64,000 nt of DNA, from assembly GCA_042663485.1 (NCBI GenBank), contig JBHTAF010000001.1; one strand, 5' to 3'. Shown here piece after piece: positions 8,303 through 17,231 of the stretch. The notes beneath the pieces were generated by a model. It had not been told where the DNA came from. It did not search any database and saw only the letters and a list, made by a program, of their open reading frames with translations. How positions within the stretch are numbered: position 1 is the stretch's first letter; every line of letters starts with the position of its first letter. The translations under genes and the position numbers were made by a program. The DNA is from Natronosalvus sp042663485 (lineage in GTDB: Archaea; Halobacteriota; Halobacteria; Halobacteriales; Natrialbaceae).

Positions 8303-9259
8303 CTACAGCGAGTCGAGTAGACCCCGCATGTAACCGATCGCGAAGAGTCGGCCCTGGGTGTGATAGCCAGGGTTCGAATTGTCTTCGCCGGCCATCGTCG
8401 GAACGTGATCAGGTCGCATCACCACGTCCTCGCCGACTGCCTCGTCGTAGGCCGCCATCGCCGCGTGCATGTCCGTCGGTCCGTCGTCGTGCCACGTTTC
8501 GACGAAGCGATCCGCATCCCCCTCGACGTCGCGAAAGTGGACGAACGAGATCCGGTCCCCGAACCGGCGAATCGTCGAGGGGATATCGGCGCCCATCGCC
8601 ACGAAGTTCCCCTGACAGAACGTGATTCCGTTGTACTCGCTGTCGACGACGTCCACGATCCGCTGGTAGTTTTCGACGCTGTTTGCGATTCGAGGGACGC
8701 CACGGACACTCTCACGAGGCGGGTCGTCGGGATGCAATCCGAGTTTGACGTCCGCCTCGGCGGCGACCGGCACGACCTCCTCGAGGAAGTACGCCAGCGC
8801 CTCGAAGACCTCCTCGCGACTCTTTTCGGCCGCCGGGACGGTTGGACCTCCCTGCATCTTCGCGTCATCGTATCCGGTGACGAGCGAGTTGCCGCGGGCC
8901 GGCTCGTGGGCTTCGGTGCGCGCCCAGCGAACGCCTGCCATCCAGTCGTAACAGACGGTCGAAATGCCGAGATCACCGCAGTACCGAAGAAATCGCTTGA
9001 ACTCCGCGATATCCTTGTCCCGACCGTCGAGTCCGAGTCGGATCCGATCGGTCAGGGGGACGCTCCCCTCGAGGACGGAAAACTCGAGACCGGCGTTATC
9101 GAGCCAGTTACGTAATCCACGCAGTTCGTCGTAGGTCCACGTCGTTTTCCCGTTACCGATCTCGAGAGGGTGAATCACTGCGTTCCCCACGCCCATCTGT
9201 TTGGCGAGGTCCCATCGCAGATCCGGTTCGGGGGGTAGCACGAGAGCTAACTCTACCAT
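8303..9259 (-). CDS. uxuA: Mannonate dehydratase
   Basis: Cytoplasmic Mn-dependent dehydratase converting D-mannonate to 2-keto-3-deoxygluconate (KDG), with a TIM-barrel fold. In 318 residues the expected metal ligands are all present: H176 (GLHPDDPP), C215 (ITFCQGNF), H241 (FVHFRDVEG) and D284 in MRPDHVP. The conserved Arg282 sits just before Pro-Asp-His. The usual C-terminal GYHTQGRLFAIGYMRGLL is intact. The ATG at 9259 is preferred over an in-frame TTG nine bases upstream because a TATA box at 9285-9292 places the transcript start at the ATG. It completes the UxaC, oxidoreductase, UxuA route. KDG kinase is not in the window. Confidence 0.94.
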   Translation of the reverse strand: MVELALVLPPEPDLRWDLAKQMGVGNAVIHPLEIGNGKTTWTYDELRGLRNWLDNAGLEFSVLEGSVPLTDRIRLGLDGRDKDIAEFKRFLRYCGDLGISTVCYDWMAGVRWARTEAHEPARGNSLVTGYDDAKMQGGPTVPAAEKSREEVFEALAYFLEEVVPVAAEADVKLGLHPDDPPRESVRGVPRIANSVENYQRIVDVVDSEYNGITFCQGNFVAMGADIPSTIRRFGDRISFVHFRDVEGDADRFVETWHDDGPTDMHAAMAAYDEAVGEDVVMRPDHVPTMAGEDNSNPGYHTQGRLFAIGYMRGLLDSL

Positions 9260-9284
9260 GTCAATCAATAGTAGCCATCACCAC

Positions 9285-9292
9285 GTATAAAT
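9285..9292 (-). promoter_or_regulatory. TATA box for mannonate dehydratase
   Basis: On the minus strand TTTATACG lies 26-33 bases before the ATG at 9259, consistent with a leaderless transcript and supporting that start. Confidence 0.55.
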
Positions 9293-9380
9293 TCTCTTCG
9301 ACTGCAAGAGATCGATACAACTCTCGAGAACGACCCGGCTTCTGGAGCCGCCGGTGTAACCAAATTGGCGGCAACCAACA

Positions 9381-9394
9381 ACTATTAATATAGT
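9381..9394 (+). promoter_or_regulatory. Promoter of the sugar ABC operon with dyad over the TATA box
   Basis: ACTATTAATATAGT is an inverted repeat (ACTAT, 4-base spacer TAAT, ATAGT) that contains the TATA-like TATTAATA about 30 bases before the ATG at 9419. A regulator bound here would block TBP, so repression is the likely logic. The outer bases extend it to AACTA and TAGTT at 9380-9384 and 9394-9398. The regulator is unknown; the motif differs from the IclR-type palindrome at 6697. Confidence 0.45.
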
Positions 9395-9418
9395 AGTTCG
9401 TGAAAGAGTGAGTGTACC

Positions 9419-10876
9419 ATGGCAGACCGTAGCGGCGTAAATAGACGTCAGTTTATTCGAGCAGCGGGTACGACCGGAATCGGCGCTTCGATCGCCGGCT
9501 GCCTGGGCGGTAGTTCGTCCGGGGAGGGATCCGGCGACCGAACGATCGAAATGACACTCCTTTCGCAGATGACCGAGGACCAGATCGACGGATTTGAGCC
9601 TGCACTTAGGGCTGGGGGGCTCTCCGAAGACATCTCTATCGAGATCGATACGGCGACGCCCGGCCAGCTGGAAGACCAGTATCGGCAGTGGCTCAACGCC
9701 GGTCGCGGGAGTCCGGACGTGTTGACGATGGACGTCGGCTGGTCCATTCCGTTCATCCGACGCGGTCAGCTCCTCAACCTCAACGAGCACCTAGACGACA
9801 GCGAAATCGACACGCTCGAGTCGGAGTTCAACGACGCGAGCCTCGACTCCAGTCGGGGGCAGGAAGGAAACCTCTACGGAGTCCCGTTCATGTTCGACGT
9901 TCGTGGATTGCTCTACCGACGAGATCTGGCCGAACAGGCCGGATACGATCCCGACGCCGAGAACTGGGGGAGCGAACCGCGGTCGTGGCAGGAGGTCTCG
10001 GAGATCATCGCCGACGTTCAGGAGCAACAGGATCTGGATTACGGACTCACGATGCCGTTCGAACTCTCCCAGACGATCACCTGCTGTACGTTCAACGCCA
10101 TGATGTCCCAGTGGGGCGGGGCGTACTTCGGAGGTCGAGACAACCTGTTCGGCCCGATCGGCGACCGACCGATCACCGTCGACGAGGAACCGGTACTGAA
10201 CGCCCTTCGGATGCTACGAACGTTCTTCCACGGCCACGACGACGAACACTCCTTGGACGAGGAGTTCGCCGGGGAGATCACCCCGACCGAAGCGCTGGGC
10301 TGGCGATACACCTCCGACATGGAGTCGTTCCTCAACGGAAACGCCTTCGCGTACACCGAGGGGCAGGTCGGATTCGTGACGCTCGGCGCGACCGACGACT
10401 ACTTCGGCGAGGCCGTCAACGAGAAACTGGGATTGATGCCGTACCCCTACGGCGTAGAGCAGTCCGAGACCGAGTACGACGGGATCGGCGGCCCGATGTC
10501 GCCACTCGCCGGCTACAACCTCTCGGTCAACCCGAACTCGAACAAGACCGACGCCGCACTCGAGGTCATTCGTGCGGCCATGACCGACGAGTTCCATCTC
10601 GAGTGGTTCAACGTCGGCGGAAATCCGCCGCCGAAGGAATCGCTTCAGGATTCAGAGGAAGTCATGGGACACGAAACGTACGGGCCGTACATGGACGCGA
10701 TGTCGGTCGCCGCCGACCACGCGGTTCCTCGTCCGGTGACGCCGATTTACTTCCAGCAGTCGGACATCGTCGCCCAGGAAGTGCACAACGTGGTCTCCCA
10801 GGACAAGTCACCCGAACAAGGGATGGCGGACCTCAAGGATCAGTTACAACAAATTGAGGAGGACAATGCCCAGTAA
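9419..10876 (+). CDS. Extracellular sugar-binding lipoprotein of ABC transporter
   Basis: A 485-residue substrate-binding protein of the CUT1 (MalE/UgpB-like) family. The N-terminus is a Tat lipoprotein signal: twin arginines at 9-10 (NRRQFIRAAG), a short hydrophobic stretch, and the lipobox SIAGC with Cys28 as the anchor residue. A Gly/Ser-rich linker follows. The mature part has the typical alternating-domain pattern, including DVLTMDVGWSIPFIRRGQLLNLNEHL and YGVPFMFDVRGLLYRRDL. It is the first gene of a complete operon with two permeases and an ATPase (to 13981), followed by a beta-glucuronidase, so glucuronate-containing oligosaccharides are the inferred ligand. Its end overlaps the next gene by 11 bases. 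Confidence 0.94.
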   Translation: MADRSGVNRRQFIRAAGTTGIGASIAGCLGGSSSGEGSGDRTIEMTLLSQMTEDQIDGFEPALRAGGLSEDISIEIDTATPGQLEDQYRQWLNAGRGSPDVLTMDVGWSIPFIRRGQLLNLNEHLDDSEIDTLESEFNDASLDSSRGQEGNLYGVPFMFDVRGLLYRRDLAEQAGYDPDAENWGSEPRSWQEVSEIIADVQEQQDLDYGLTMPFELSQTITCCTFNAMMSQWGGAYFGGRDNLFGPIGDRPITVDEEPVLNALRMLRTFFHGHDDEHSLDEEFAGEITPTEALGWRYTSDMESFLNGNAFAYTEGQVGFVTLGATDDYFGEAVNEKLGLMPYPYGVEQSETEYDGIGGPMSPLAGYNLSVNPNSNKTDAALEVIRAAMTDEFHLEWFNVGGNPPPKESLQDSEEVMGHETYGPYMDAMSVAADHAVPRPVTPIYFQQSDIVAQEVHNVVSQDKSPEQGMADLKDQLQQIEEDNAQ

Positions 10877-11861
10877 TCCGATCGGCCTCTCCGCCCTCAA
10901 AGCCGCAACGCCGAACAGCGTCCGACGATCGGGTTCGCGACTCAACGACTGGATCGAGAACCTCTCGGAGGCGGGTTTCGCGTATCTGGTTCTGGGGCCG
11001 GTGATCGCGATATTCGCGCTCGTCGCGTTGTGGCCGGTACTGTACACGTTTCAGACGTCGTTCTTCGCCGATAGCTTTAGCCAATTTCGGGGCGAGTTCG
11101 TCGGCCTGACGAACTACGTCGACCTGATCACCGGAAATCGGGACGCACTCCTCATCCGTCCGTTCTTCGACCCGAGCAATCCGTTTCAGAGCATTATCCC
11201 GACGACGCTCATTTACACGGTTGTCAGCGTCGTGCTCATCACCGTATTGGGCTTCGTCCAGGCATTAGTCCTGAATCAGGCGTTTCGCGGACGCTCGCTC
11301 GTCCGAACCGCGGTGTTGATTCCCTGGGCCGTCCCGATCGTTATCCAGGGCATGATCTTCTACCTGCTGTTTATCCCTCAGGCCGGACTGGGGACCCAGG
11401 TGCTCAACGACCTGGGACTCATCGGAACGCGACCACTCAACAGCAGCGGGCCGACCCTCGGCGTCGTCACGCTCGCGGCCGTCTGGAAGCGGTCGGCATT
11501 CGTCGCGCTAATCGTCCTCTCCGGGCTGCAGAGTATCGACCAGCGACTCTACGACGTCGGAAAGGTCGCCGGCGCCTCGAGATGGGAGCAGTTCCGTTTC
11601 ATCACGCTGCCCCAGGTGATGCCCGTCCTGCTAGTCGCGATGTTGTTGACGTCGATCGGGTCGATGCGCGTCTACGGCCAGATCGACGCGATTTCGAACT
11701 GTAGTACGATGCCGTCGATCACGTGCGCCGTCGTCGGCACGTTCAACGGGAGCCTCTACGGGACCGCCTCCGCGCTGGCGTTCATCACGGCGATCCTGAT
11801 CGGCCTCGTCTCGATGATTTACCTGATCAAGTTCAACAACTCGAAGATGGGGGGTATCTGA
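10866..11861 (+). CDS. Sugar ABC transporter permease, MalF/UgpA type
   Basis: Inner-membrane permease of 331 residues from the ATG at 10866. That start overlaps the binding-protein stop by 11 bases, which suggests translational coupling. A hydrophilic N-terminal segment of about 35 residues precedes the first helix (FAYLVLGPVIAIFALVALWP). Five or six further helices follow. The EAA loop reads LYDVGKVAGASRWEQFRFITLPQVMP near residues 225-250. It ends two bases before the next permease. Together they form the translocation pore of the second sugar importer. Confidence 0.94.
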   Translation: MPSNPIGLSALKAATPNSVRRSGSRLNDWIENLSEAGFAYLVLGPVIAIFALVALWPVLYTFQTSFFADSFSQFRGEFVGLTNYVDLITGNRDALLIRPFFDPSNPFQSIIPTTLIYTVVSVVLITVLGFVQALVLNQAFRGRSLVRTAVLIPWAVPIVIQGMIFYLLFIPQAGLGTQVLNDLGLIGTRPLNSSGPTLGVVTLAAVWKRSAFVALIVLSGLQSIDQRLYDVGKVAGASRWEQFRFITLPQVMPVLLVAMLLTSIGSMRVYGQIDAISNCSTMPSITCAVVGTFNGSLYGTASALAFITAILIGLVSMIYLIKFNNSKMGGI

Positions 11862-11862
11862 G

Positions 11863-12783
11863 ATGGCAATCGACTCCGCTAGCGAAAGTCGATCGGTGAC
11901 TGAACGCTGGGTCAAGCGAGCGATTACCAGTTCCGAGACGGTGTATCGAGGGTTATTCTACGTCACGACGGCGCTCTTGCTGTTCATCGCGCTGTTTCCG
12001 TTCTACTACCTGGTCGTCATCGCCCTCACCCCGCAGGGACGGACGACCCAGGCCGGCCTCCTCCCGGCGGGGTTCGACCCGAGTTCGTTCGTCGAGATGT
12101 TCCAGGTGCTTCCGTTTCACCGGTTCATTTTCAACAGCCTCGTGATCGCTATCGGCGTCACGGCCTTCGTGCTCGTGTTCGCCAGCTTCGCCGGCTACGC
12201 GTTCGGACGAATGGAGTTCCGGGGGAAGAAACCGCTGTTCCTCCTCCTGATCGCCGTCTCCTACTTCCCGGGCGCGACGTTTATCGTCGGCCTGTTCCGC
12301 CTACTCACGGGGAACGTGTCCGCCTTCGGCGTCAGTAGCCCCGACCTGTTCAACACGCCGGCGGCCGTCGGCCTCCCCCTGACGGCGCTGGCACTTCCGT
12401 TCGCCATTCTTCTGTTGACGACGTTCTACAGCCAGATTCCCGACGGTCTCGAGGACGCCGCTCGAGTCACCGGCTCGACTCGTATTGGGGCGCTCTATCG
12501 AGTCATCGCACCGCTATCTGCACCAGGACTCGTGACCGCCGGCGTGCTCACGTTCATCACCGCGTACAACGAGTTCTTCTTTTCCCAGTTGATGACCAAC
12601 GGCTCCGCGGCGGACTGGTCACCTATCGTCTGGGGACTTACGAACTACCAGGCAGAGGTCGCCATCCGGTACGACCTGATGGCTGCGGCGAGCCTCGTCG
12701 GCGTGTTACCCGTCGCGATCCTCGTCCTCGTTGCACAGAACCGAATCGTCAGCGGACTCTCTTCGGGTTCGCTGAAAGGCTGA
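11863..12783 (+). CDS. Sugar ABC transporter permease, MalG type
   Basis: A 306-residue inner-membrane permease, the partner of the preceding gene, whose stop is one base upstream of this ATG. The first helix (about 33-55) is followed by an extracytoplasmic loop containing TPQGRTTQAGLLP. The EAA loop is IPDGLEDAARVTGSTRIGALYRVIAPLSAPGLV near 195-227. The pattern is standard CUT1. It is more distant from the other MalG-like protein at 75 than a recent duplicate would be, so the two transporters were probably acquired or diversified separately. Confidence 0.93.
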   Translation: MAIDSASESRSVTERWVKRAITSSETVYRGLFYVTTALLLFIALFPFYYLVVIALTPQGRTTQAGLLPAGFDPSSFVEMFQVLPFHRFIFNSLVIAIGVTAFVLVFASFAGYAFGRMEFRGKKPLFLLLIAVSYFPGATFIVGLFRLLTGNVSAFGVSSPDLFNTPAAVGLPLTALALPFAILLLTTFYSQIPDGLEDAARVTGSTRIGALYRVIAPLSAPGLVTAGVLTFITAYNEFFFSQLMTNGSAADWSPIVWGLTNYQAEVAIRYDLMAAASLVGVLPVAILVLVAQNRIVSGLSSGSLKG

Positions 12784-12814
12784 CTATACACACTAGACAC
12801 GACGCTACCCACAC

Positions 12815-13981
12815 ATGACCCACCTCAAACTACACGACGTGACGAAGCGGTACAGCGACGTCGTCGCGGTCGACGACGTAAATTTGGACATTCAGGAGGG
12901 GGAGTTCGTCTCCCTCATCGGCCCCTCGGGCTGTGGAAAGTCGACGACGCTCGAGACCATCGCCGGGTTGACGAAGCCGTCCGACGGAGCGATTCAAATC
13001 GCCGGCAGGGACGTGACGAACGAACCGCCGAAGGACCGGGACATCGCGATGGTCTTCCAGAACATCGCGCTGTTCCCGCACATGACCGTCCGCGAGAACG
13101 TGAGCTTCGGGCTTCGGCTGAAGAATTACGATTCCGAGGAGATCGACCAGCGGGTGAAAGAAGCGGCCGACATCCTCCAGATCAACGGTATGCTCGACCG
13201 GATGCCCGACGAACTCTCGGGCGGCCAGCAACAGCGCGTCGCCATCGGACGGGCGATCGTCATGGATCCCGAAGTCTTCCTGATGGACGAGCCGCTGGCG
13301 AATCTCGACGCCAAACTCAGAGTCCACATGCGGACCGAGCTCCAGCGCCTCCAGCAGGAACTCGACGTGACGACCGTCTACGTCACCCACGACCAGGCCG
13401 AGGCGATGACGATGTCCGATCGCGTCGCGATCATCAACGACGGACAGCTCCAGCAGTTCGCGCCGCCCCTCGAGTGTTACGACTATCCCGCCAACCTGTT
13501 CGTCGCCGGATTCATCGGCTCCCCCAGTATGCGGTTCCTGACGGGCGAAATGGAGGGGTCGACGTTCGTCGGCTCCGAACTCGACATGCGCGTGGACCTC
13601 TCGACGGTGGACCTCGAGGGCCGTTCGGACGTGACTCTCGGCGTTCGTCCCGAGGACGTCCACCTGGCTGCCGACAATTCTCTCGCCATCCCGTCCCGTC
13701 CGTTCGAACTCCAGGTCGACGTCGTTCAGCCCATGGGCAACGAACTCGTGGTCTACCTCCGCTCGGACGATGCGGAGACGACGCTCGAGGCCGATTTAGA
13801 CGACGGGTCACCGGGGCAGACGGATCAGCTCCTGATGACGGCCGATCCCGACCTGGATCTCGAGGCGGGACAGTCGATCGAGGTCGTCCTCGACAGGGAG
13901 AAGATCCACCTGTTCGATTCGGGAACGGGTAACGCTATCGTCCACGGCATCGAGGACCCGGTTGAAGTGACGGCACGATAG
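12815..13981 (+). CDS. Sugar ABC transporter ATP-binding protein, MalK/UgpC type
   Basis: ATPase of the second sugar importer, 388 residues. Walker A is GPSGCGKST at 36-44, the signature LSGGQQQR begins at 134, and Walker B is VFLMDEPLANLD with D158 and E159. The C-terminal regulatory TOBE region contains the VRPEDVH motif. A 31-base gap separates it from the MalG gene, so it is likely cotranscribed. The close homologue at 993 shares the organisation, but its C-terminal domain differs. Confidence 0.95.
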   Translation: MTHLKLHDVTKRYSDVVAVDDVNLDIQEGEFVSLIGPSGCGKSTTLETIAGLTKPSDGAIQIAGRDVTNEPPKDRDIAMVFQNIALFPHMTVRENVSFGLRLKNYDSEEIDQRVKEAADILQINGMLDRMPDELSGGQQQRVAIGRAIVMDPEVFLMDEPLANLDAKLRVHMRTELQRLQQELDVTTVYVTHDQAEAMTMSDRVAIINDGQLQQFAPPLECYDYPANLFVAGFIGSPSMRFLTGEMEGSTFVGSELDMRVDLSTVDLEGRSDVTLGVRPEDVHLAADNSLAIPSRPFELQVDVVQPMGNELVVYLRSDDAETTLEADLDDGSPGQTDQLLMTADPDLDLEAGQSIEVVLDREKIHLFDSGTGNAIVHGIEDPVEVTAR

Positions 13982-14189
13982 ACCCAGGTTCGAATCGCAC
14001 TCGAGCGGATGTTCCGATCGCCCGTCAGTCTCTCGCTTCGAACCGGACGACTATTGAGACCGAAAGCTATCGTTCGTCCCTCAAGCCACGGGGACCGCTG
14101 CGTTTCGTTCCCCAGGAGTCCCTGATGTCACCGGCGATCACCTGACGCCACCGTAATCTACTTACAATGGCTCCGAGAATAATTGGGTG

Positions 14190-15950
14190 ATGCACCTGTT
14201 AGCCTATCCCAGAGAGTCGCAGGCACTCGACGGTACCTGGGAAACGATTCCCGACCAGTACGAGATGATGGAGGGGTACTTCGAGGACATGATCGACGAC
14301 GACGACGGGGTTCCTGGCGGATTCGCCCCGAAACCTATCTACGAACCGGAGGCGTCAGTCGAGAACGACCCGTGCGATTTCAACGTCTACGACGGTCGGT
14401 CGGTCGAGATCCCCTCGAGTTGGGGCGAGGAGATTCCGGAGTTTCGTCACTACGAGGGCTGGGTGTGGTTCGCGAAACACTTCGACTGGGACGTCCAGGC
14501 GGCCGAGGATCGGACGTTTCTCCGGTTCGGCGCCGTCAACTACAAGGCCAAGGTGTGGCTCAACGGCGAACTGCTCGGCTCCCACGAGGGTGGTTTCACG
14601 CCCTTCAGTTTCGACGTGACTGATCAGCTGGTGGATGGTGAAAACACGCTCGTCGTCCAGGCGGACACCAAGCGCTACGACGACGGGATACCGAACGCCT
14701 CTACGGACTGGTTCAACTTCGGCGGTATCAACCGTTCGGTGGAACTGCTCTCCGTCCCGGAGACGTTCGTTCGAAACTTCAAAGTCGAGACGACGCGCTC
14801 CGACGAAGGCGTTACCGTCGGACTCACAGCGTGGATCGCGAACACCGACGCCGATACGTCGGTCTCCGCGACGTTCCCGGAACTGGACCACACCGTCGAA
14901 CTGACGCCGGACGAGGACGGTGAATACGCCGTGGAACTCACCCTCGAGGAAGACGAAGTAAGTCTGTGGAGTCCATCGGATCCGCAACTGTACGCGATTC
15001 GGCTCGAGGCCGGAGACGACATCGTCGAGGATACCGTGGGACTTCGCGACATTCGCGTGAGCGAGGGCGACGTCCTGGTGAACGGCGACCCGATCTGGCT
15101 CCGCGGCATCGCACTCCACGAGGAGGTTGCCGGGAAGGGGCGCGCGCTCGACATCGAAGACGTCGAAACCCGGTTCCAGTGGATGGCGGAACTGGGGTGC
15201 AACTACGCGCGACTCGCTCATTACCCCCACACCGAGGAGATGGCCCGGAAGGCAGACGAGGAGGGCATACTGCTCTGGGAGGAGGTCCCCGCCTACTGGG
15301 ACATCAACTTTGGCGACGAGGAGGTGCAGGAACTCTACCGGCAGCAACTTCGGGAACTGATCCAGCGCGACTGGAATCGGGCGTCCGTCGCGCTGTGGTC
15401 GATCGCGAACGAGACCGACCACACCAACGACACCAGAAACGAGGTCCTGCCCGAGATGGTCGAGTACGTCCGCGAACTCGACGACACGCGACTCGTCACC
15501 GCCGCCTGTTTCGTCGACGAAACAGACGACGGCCTCGTTATCCGGGACCCGTTGAAGGAACACCTCGACGTGATCGGTATCAACGAGTACCACGGCTGGT
15601 ACTACGGCGATGCCGAAACCATGGAGCAGTTTCAGGAGGAGCCAGACGGCACTCCGGTCGTCATCTCGGAGACCGGCGGCGGCGCGAAGTGGGGCCACCA
15701 CGGCGACGAGGACGAACGGTGGACGGAGGAATTCCAGGCGGCGATCTATCGCGGACAGACGGATGCGGTCAAGGACAACGAGCAGATCGTCGGTATGTCA
15801 CCGTGGATTCTGTTCGATTTCAGGGCACCGTTGCGACAGAACGAGTTCCAGCGCGGGTACAATCGGAAAGGCGTCGTCGACCAGCACGGTCGAAAGAAGC
15901 AGGCGTTCCACGTCCTCAGGGACTTCTACCAGTCCGAACACGTCCAGTAA
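14190..15950 (+). CDS. Beta-glucuronidase, glycoside hydrolase family 2
   Basis: A 586-residue retaining glycosidase with no signal peptide, so probably cytoplasmic. The domains are an N-terminal GH2 sugar-binding jelly roll (about 1-190, including FGAVNYKAKVWLNGELLGSHEGGF), an immunoglobulin-like domain (190-290) and a TIM barrel (290-586). The acid/base is E408 in WSIANETDH and the nucleophile is E494 in VISETGGG. Near the end YNRKG supplies the N558-x-K560 motif, which in this family contacts the uronate carboxylate and separates beta-glucuronidases from beta-galactosidases. A GTG directly before the ATG could also start it. It follows a sugar ABC operon in the same direction and would release glucuronate from imported oligosaccharides. 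Confidence 0.92.
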   Translation: MHLLAYPRESQALDGTWETIPDQYEMMEGYFEDMIDDDDGVPGGFAPKPIYEPEASVENDPCDFNVYDGRSVEIPSSWGEEIPEFRHYEGWVWFAKHFDWDVQAAEDRTFLRFGAVNYKAKVWLNGELLGSHEGGFTPFSFDVTDQLVDGENTLVVQADTKRYDDGIPNASTDWFNFGGINRSVELLSVPETFVRNFKVETTRSDEGVTVGLTAWIANTDADTSVSATFPELDHTVELTPDEDGEYAVELTLEEDEVSLWSPSDPQLYAIRLEAGDDIVEDTVGLRDIRVSEGDVLVNGDPIWLRGIALHEEVAGKGRALDIEDVETRFQWMAELGCNYARLAHYPHTEEMARKADEEGILLWEEVPAYWDINFGDEEVQELYRQQLRELIQRDWNRASVALWSIANETDHTNDTRNEVLPEMVEYVRELDDTRLVTAACFVDETDDGLVIRDPLKEHLDVIGINEYHGWYYGDAETMEQFQEEPDGTPVVISETGGGAKWGHHGDEDERWTEEFQAAIYRGQTDAVKDNEQIVGMSPWILFDFRAPLRQNEFQRGYNRKGVVDQHGRKKQAFHVLRDFYQSEHVQ

Positions 15951-16123
15951 ACGGACTCGGTTCGCACTGAGGACGACGTACTGGTCGGCCTCGAGTCCCC
16001 GACCTCATTCGCAGAACAGTACCGCCTTCTCACGGTCTAGTGAGTCAGTTTCGATATAGCACTCCACGATGAGGTCGCGGGCAAGGGCCACACGTTCGAT
16101 GCGGAAGATGCCGCGAAGCGGTT

Positions 16124-17179
16124 TCAGCGATCCGGCATCCACTGCATACATACCGGTTCCTGAATTGACAGGGATTCGTCTATCGGAGAGAGGCTTCCAG
16201 TCGTCGTATCGACATCGAACGCAACGATTTCGTTCGTGTGTCGGTTTTCTACGAACAGAAACTCCCCATTCGGGGCGATTGCAAAGTGACGGGGCCACTC
16301 GCCACCGGTCGGCGTTTGATCTAGTCTGGTGATCGTCGTCTCGTCAACGGTGAACGTGACGATCGTATCCAGGCCACGATTCGAACCGTACACGTAGTCT
16401 CCCGACGGGTGGGTGGCGATTTCGGCCGTCTTGTTGTCCTCGTCGACATCCGACGGTACGGTCGAAACGGTCGAGCAGTCGGTCAACAGTCCGTCCGATT
16501 GCCGATCCAGGACGGTCACGGTCGAGTCGAGTTCGTTGATCAGATACACCTGCTCGCCGTCCGCGGAGAACGAGAGATGCCGCGGTCCAGAGCCGGGGGA
16601 ACAGTCGACGACACCGGCACGAGAGAGCGAGGCCCCGTCGCGATCTACCGCGTAGATGTGAACCTGATCGGTGCCGAGATCAGGAACGTACGCGAATCGA
16701 TTCTCGGGACCGAGCGTGATCGAGTGGGGATGGGGTGCCGTCTGGCGGTCCGGGTCGATACTCGAGCCACGATGTTCGATCACCTCGCAGGGCGACCCGA
16801 TCCTGCCGTCGAGATCGAGGGGGAGCATCGATATCGCTCCGCCGGTGTAATGGGCGACCAACAGGAACTGACCTGTCTCGTCGACGGAACAGTAACAGGG
16901 TCCCGTTGCCCCGCTCGAGGCACTATCTCGCTCGGTCAGTTCGCCGGTGTCGCGATCGACCTCGTATGATTGGACGGCTCCTTCCTCCTCTTCCCGAACG
17001 GCGGCGTAGAGGTACGCTCCCGAAGGGTGAAATGCCACGAACGTCGGGTCGGGACCAGCCACCGCCGCGTCGAGTCGCGTCATCGATCCCGTGTCGGGAT
17101 CGACCGCTACGGTGTGTACGCTCTCGTCGGTCGCTGCGCTGTACGTTCCAACGGCGGCTATGTAATTCTCGCGTATCAT
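16124..17179 (-). CDS. Lactonase of the 6-phosphogluconolactonase (beta-propeller) family
   Basis: A 351-residue seven-bladed beta-propeller of the Pgl type. Repeated blades contain motifs such as DPTFVAFHPSGAYLYAA, TGPCYCSVDETGQFLLVAHY, SGPRHLSFSADGEQVYLINEL and WPRHFAIAPNGEFLFVENR. The conserved histidine-rich PHPHSITLGPENRFAYVPDLG is present. There is no signal peptide. Related enzymes hydrolyse sugar-acid lactones. It lies last in a minus-strand cluster directly after uronate dehydrogenase (52-base gap), so the likely substrate is the aldarolactone made by that enzyme rather than 6-phosphogluconolactone. Convergent with the beta-glucuronidase. Confidence 0.88.
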   Translation of the reverse strand: MIRENYIAAVGTYSAATDESVHTVAVDPDTGSMTRLDAAVAGPDPTFVAFHPSGAYLYAAVREEEEGAVQSYEVDRDTGELTERDSASSGATGPCYCSVDETGQFLLVAHYTGGAISMLPLDLDGRIGSPCEVIEHRGSSIDPDRQTAPHPHSITLGPENRFAYVPDLGTDQVHIYAVDRDGASLSRAGVVDCSPGSGPRHLSFSADGEQVYLINELDSTVTVLDRQSDGLLTDCSTVSTVPSDVDEDNKTAEIATHPSGDYVYGSNRGLDTIVTFTVDETTITRLDQTPTGGEWPRHFAIAPNGEFLFVENRHTNEIVAFDVDTTTGSLSPIDESLSIQEPVCMQWMPDR

Positions 17180-17231
17180 GGTCGAATTTGCTCTGAAGGT
17201 CTACTGTCTATGTGGATAGCTCTCGGCTGTC

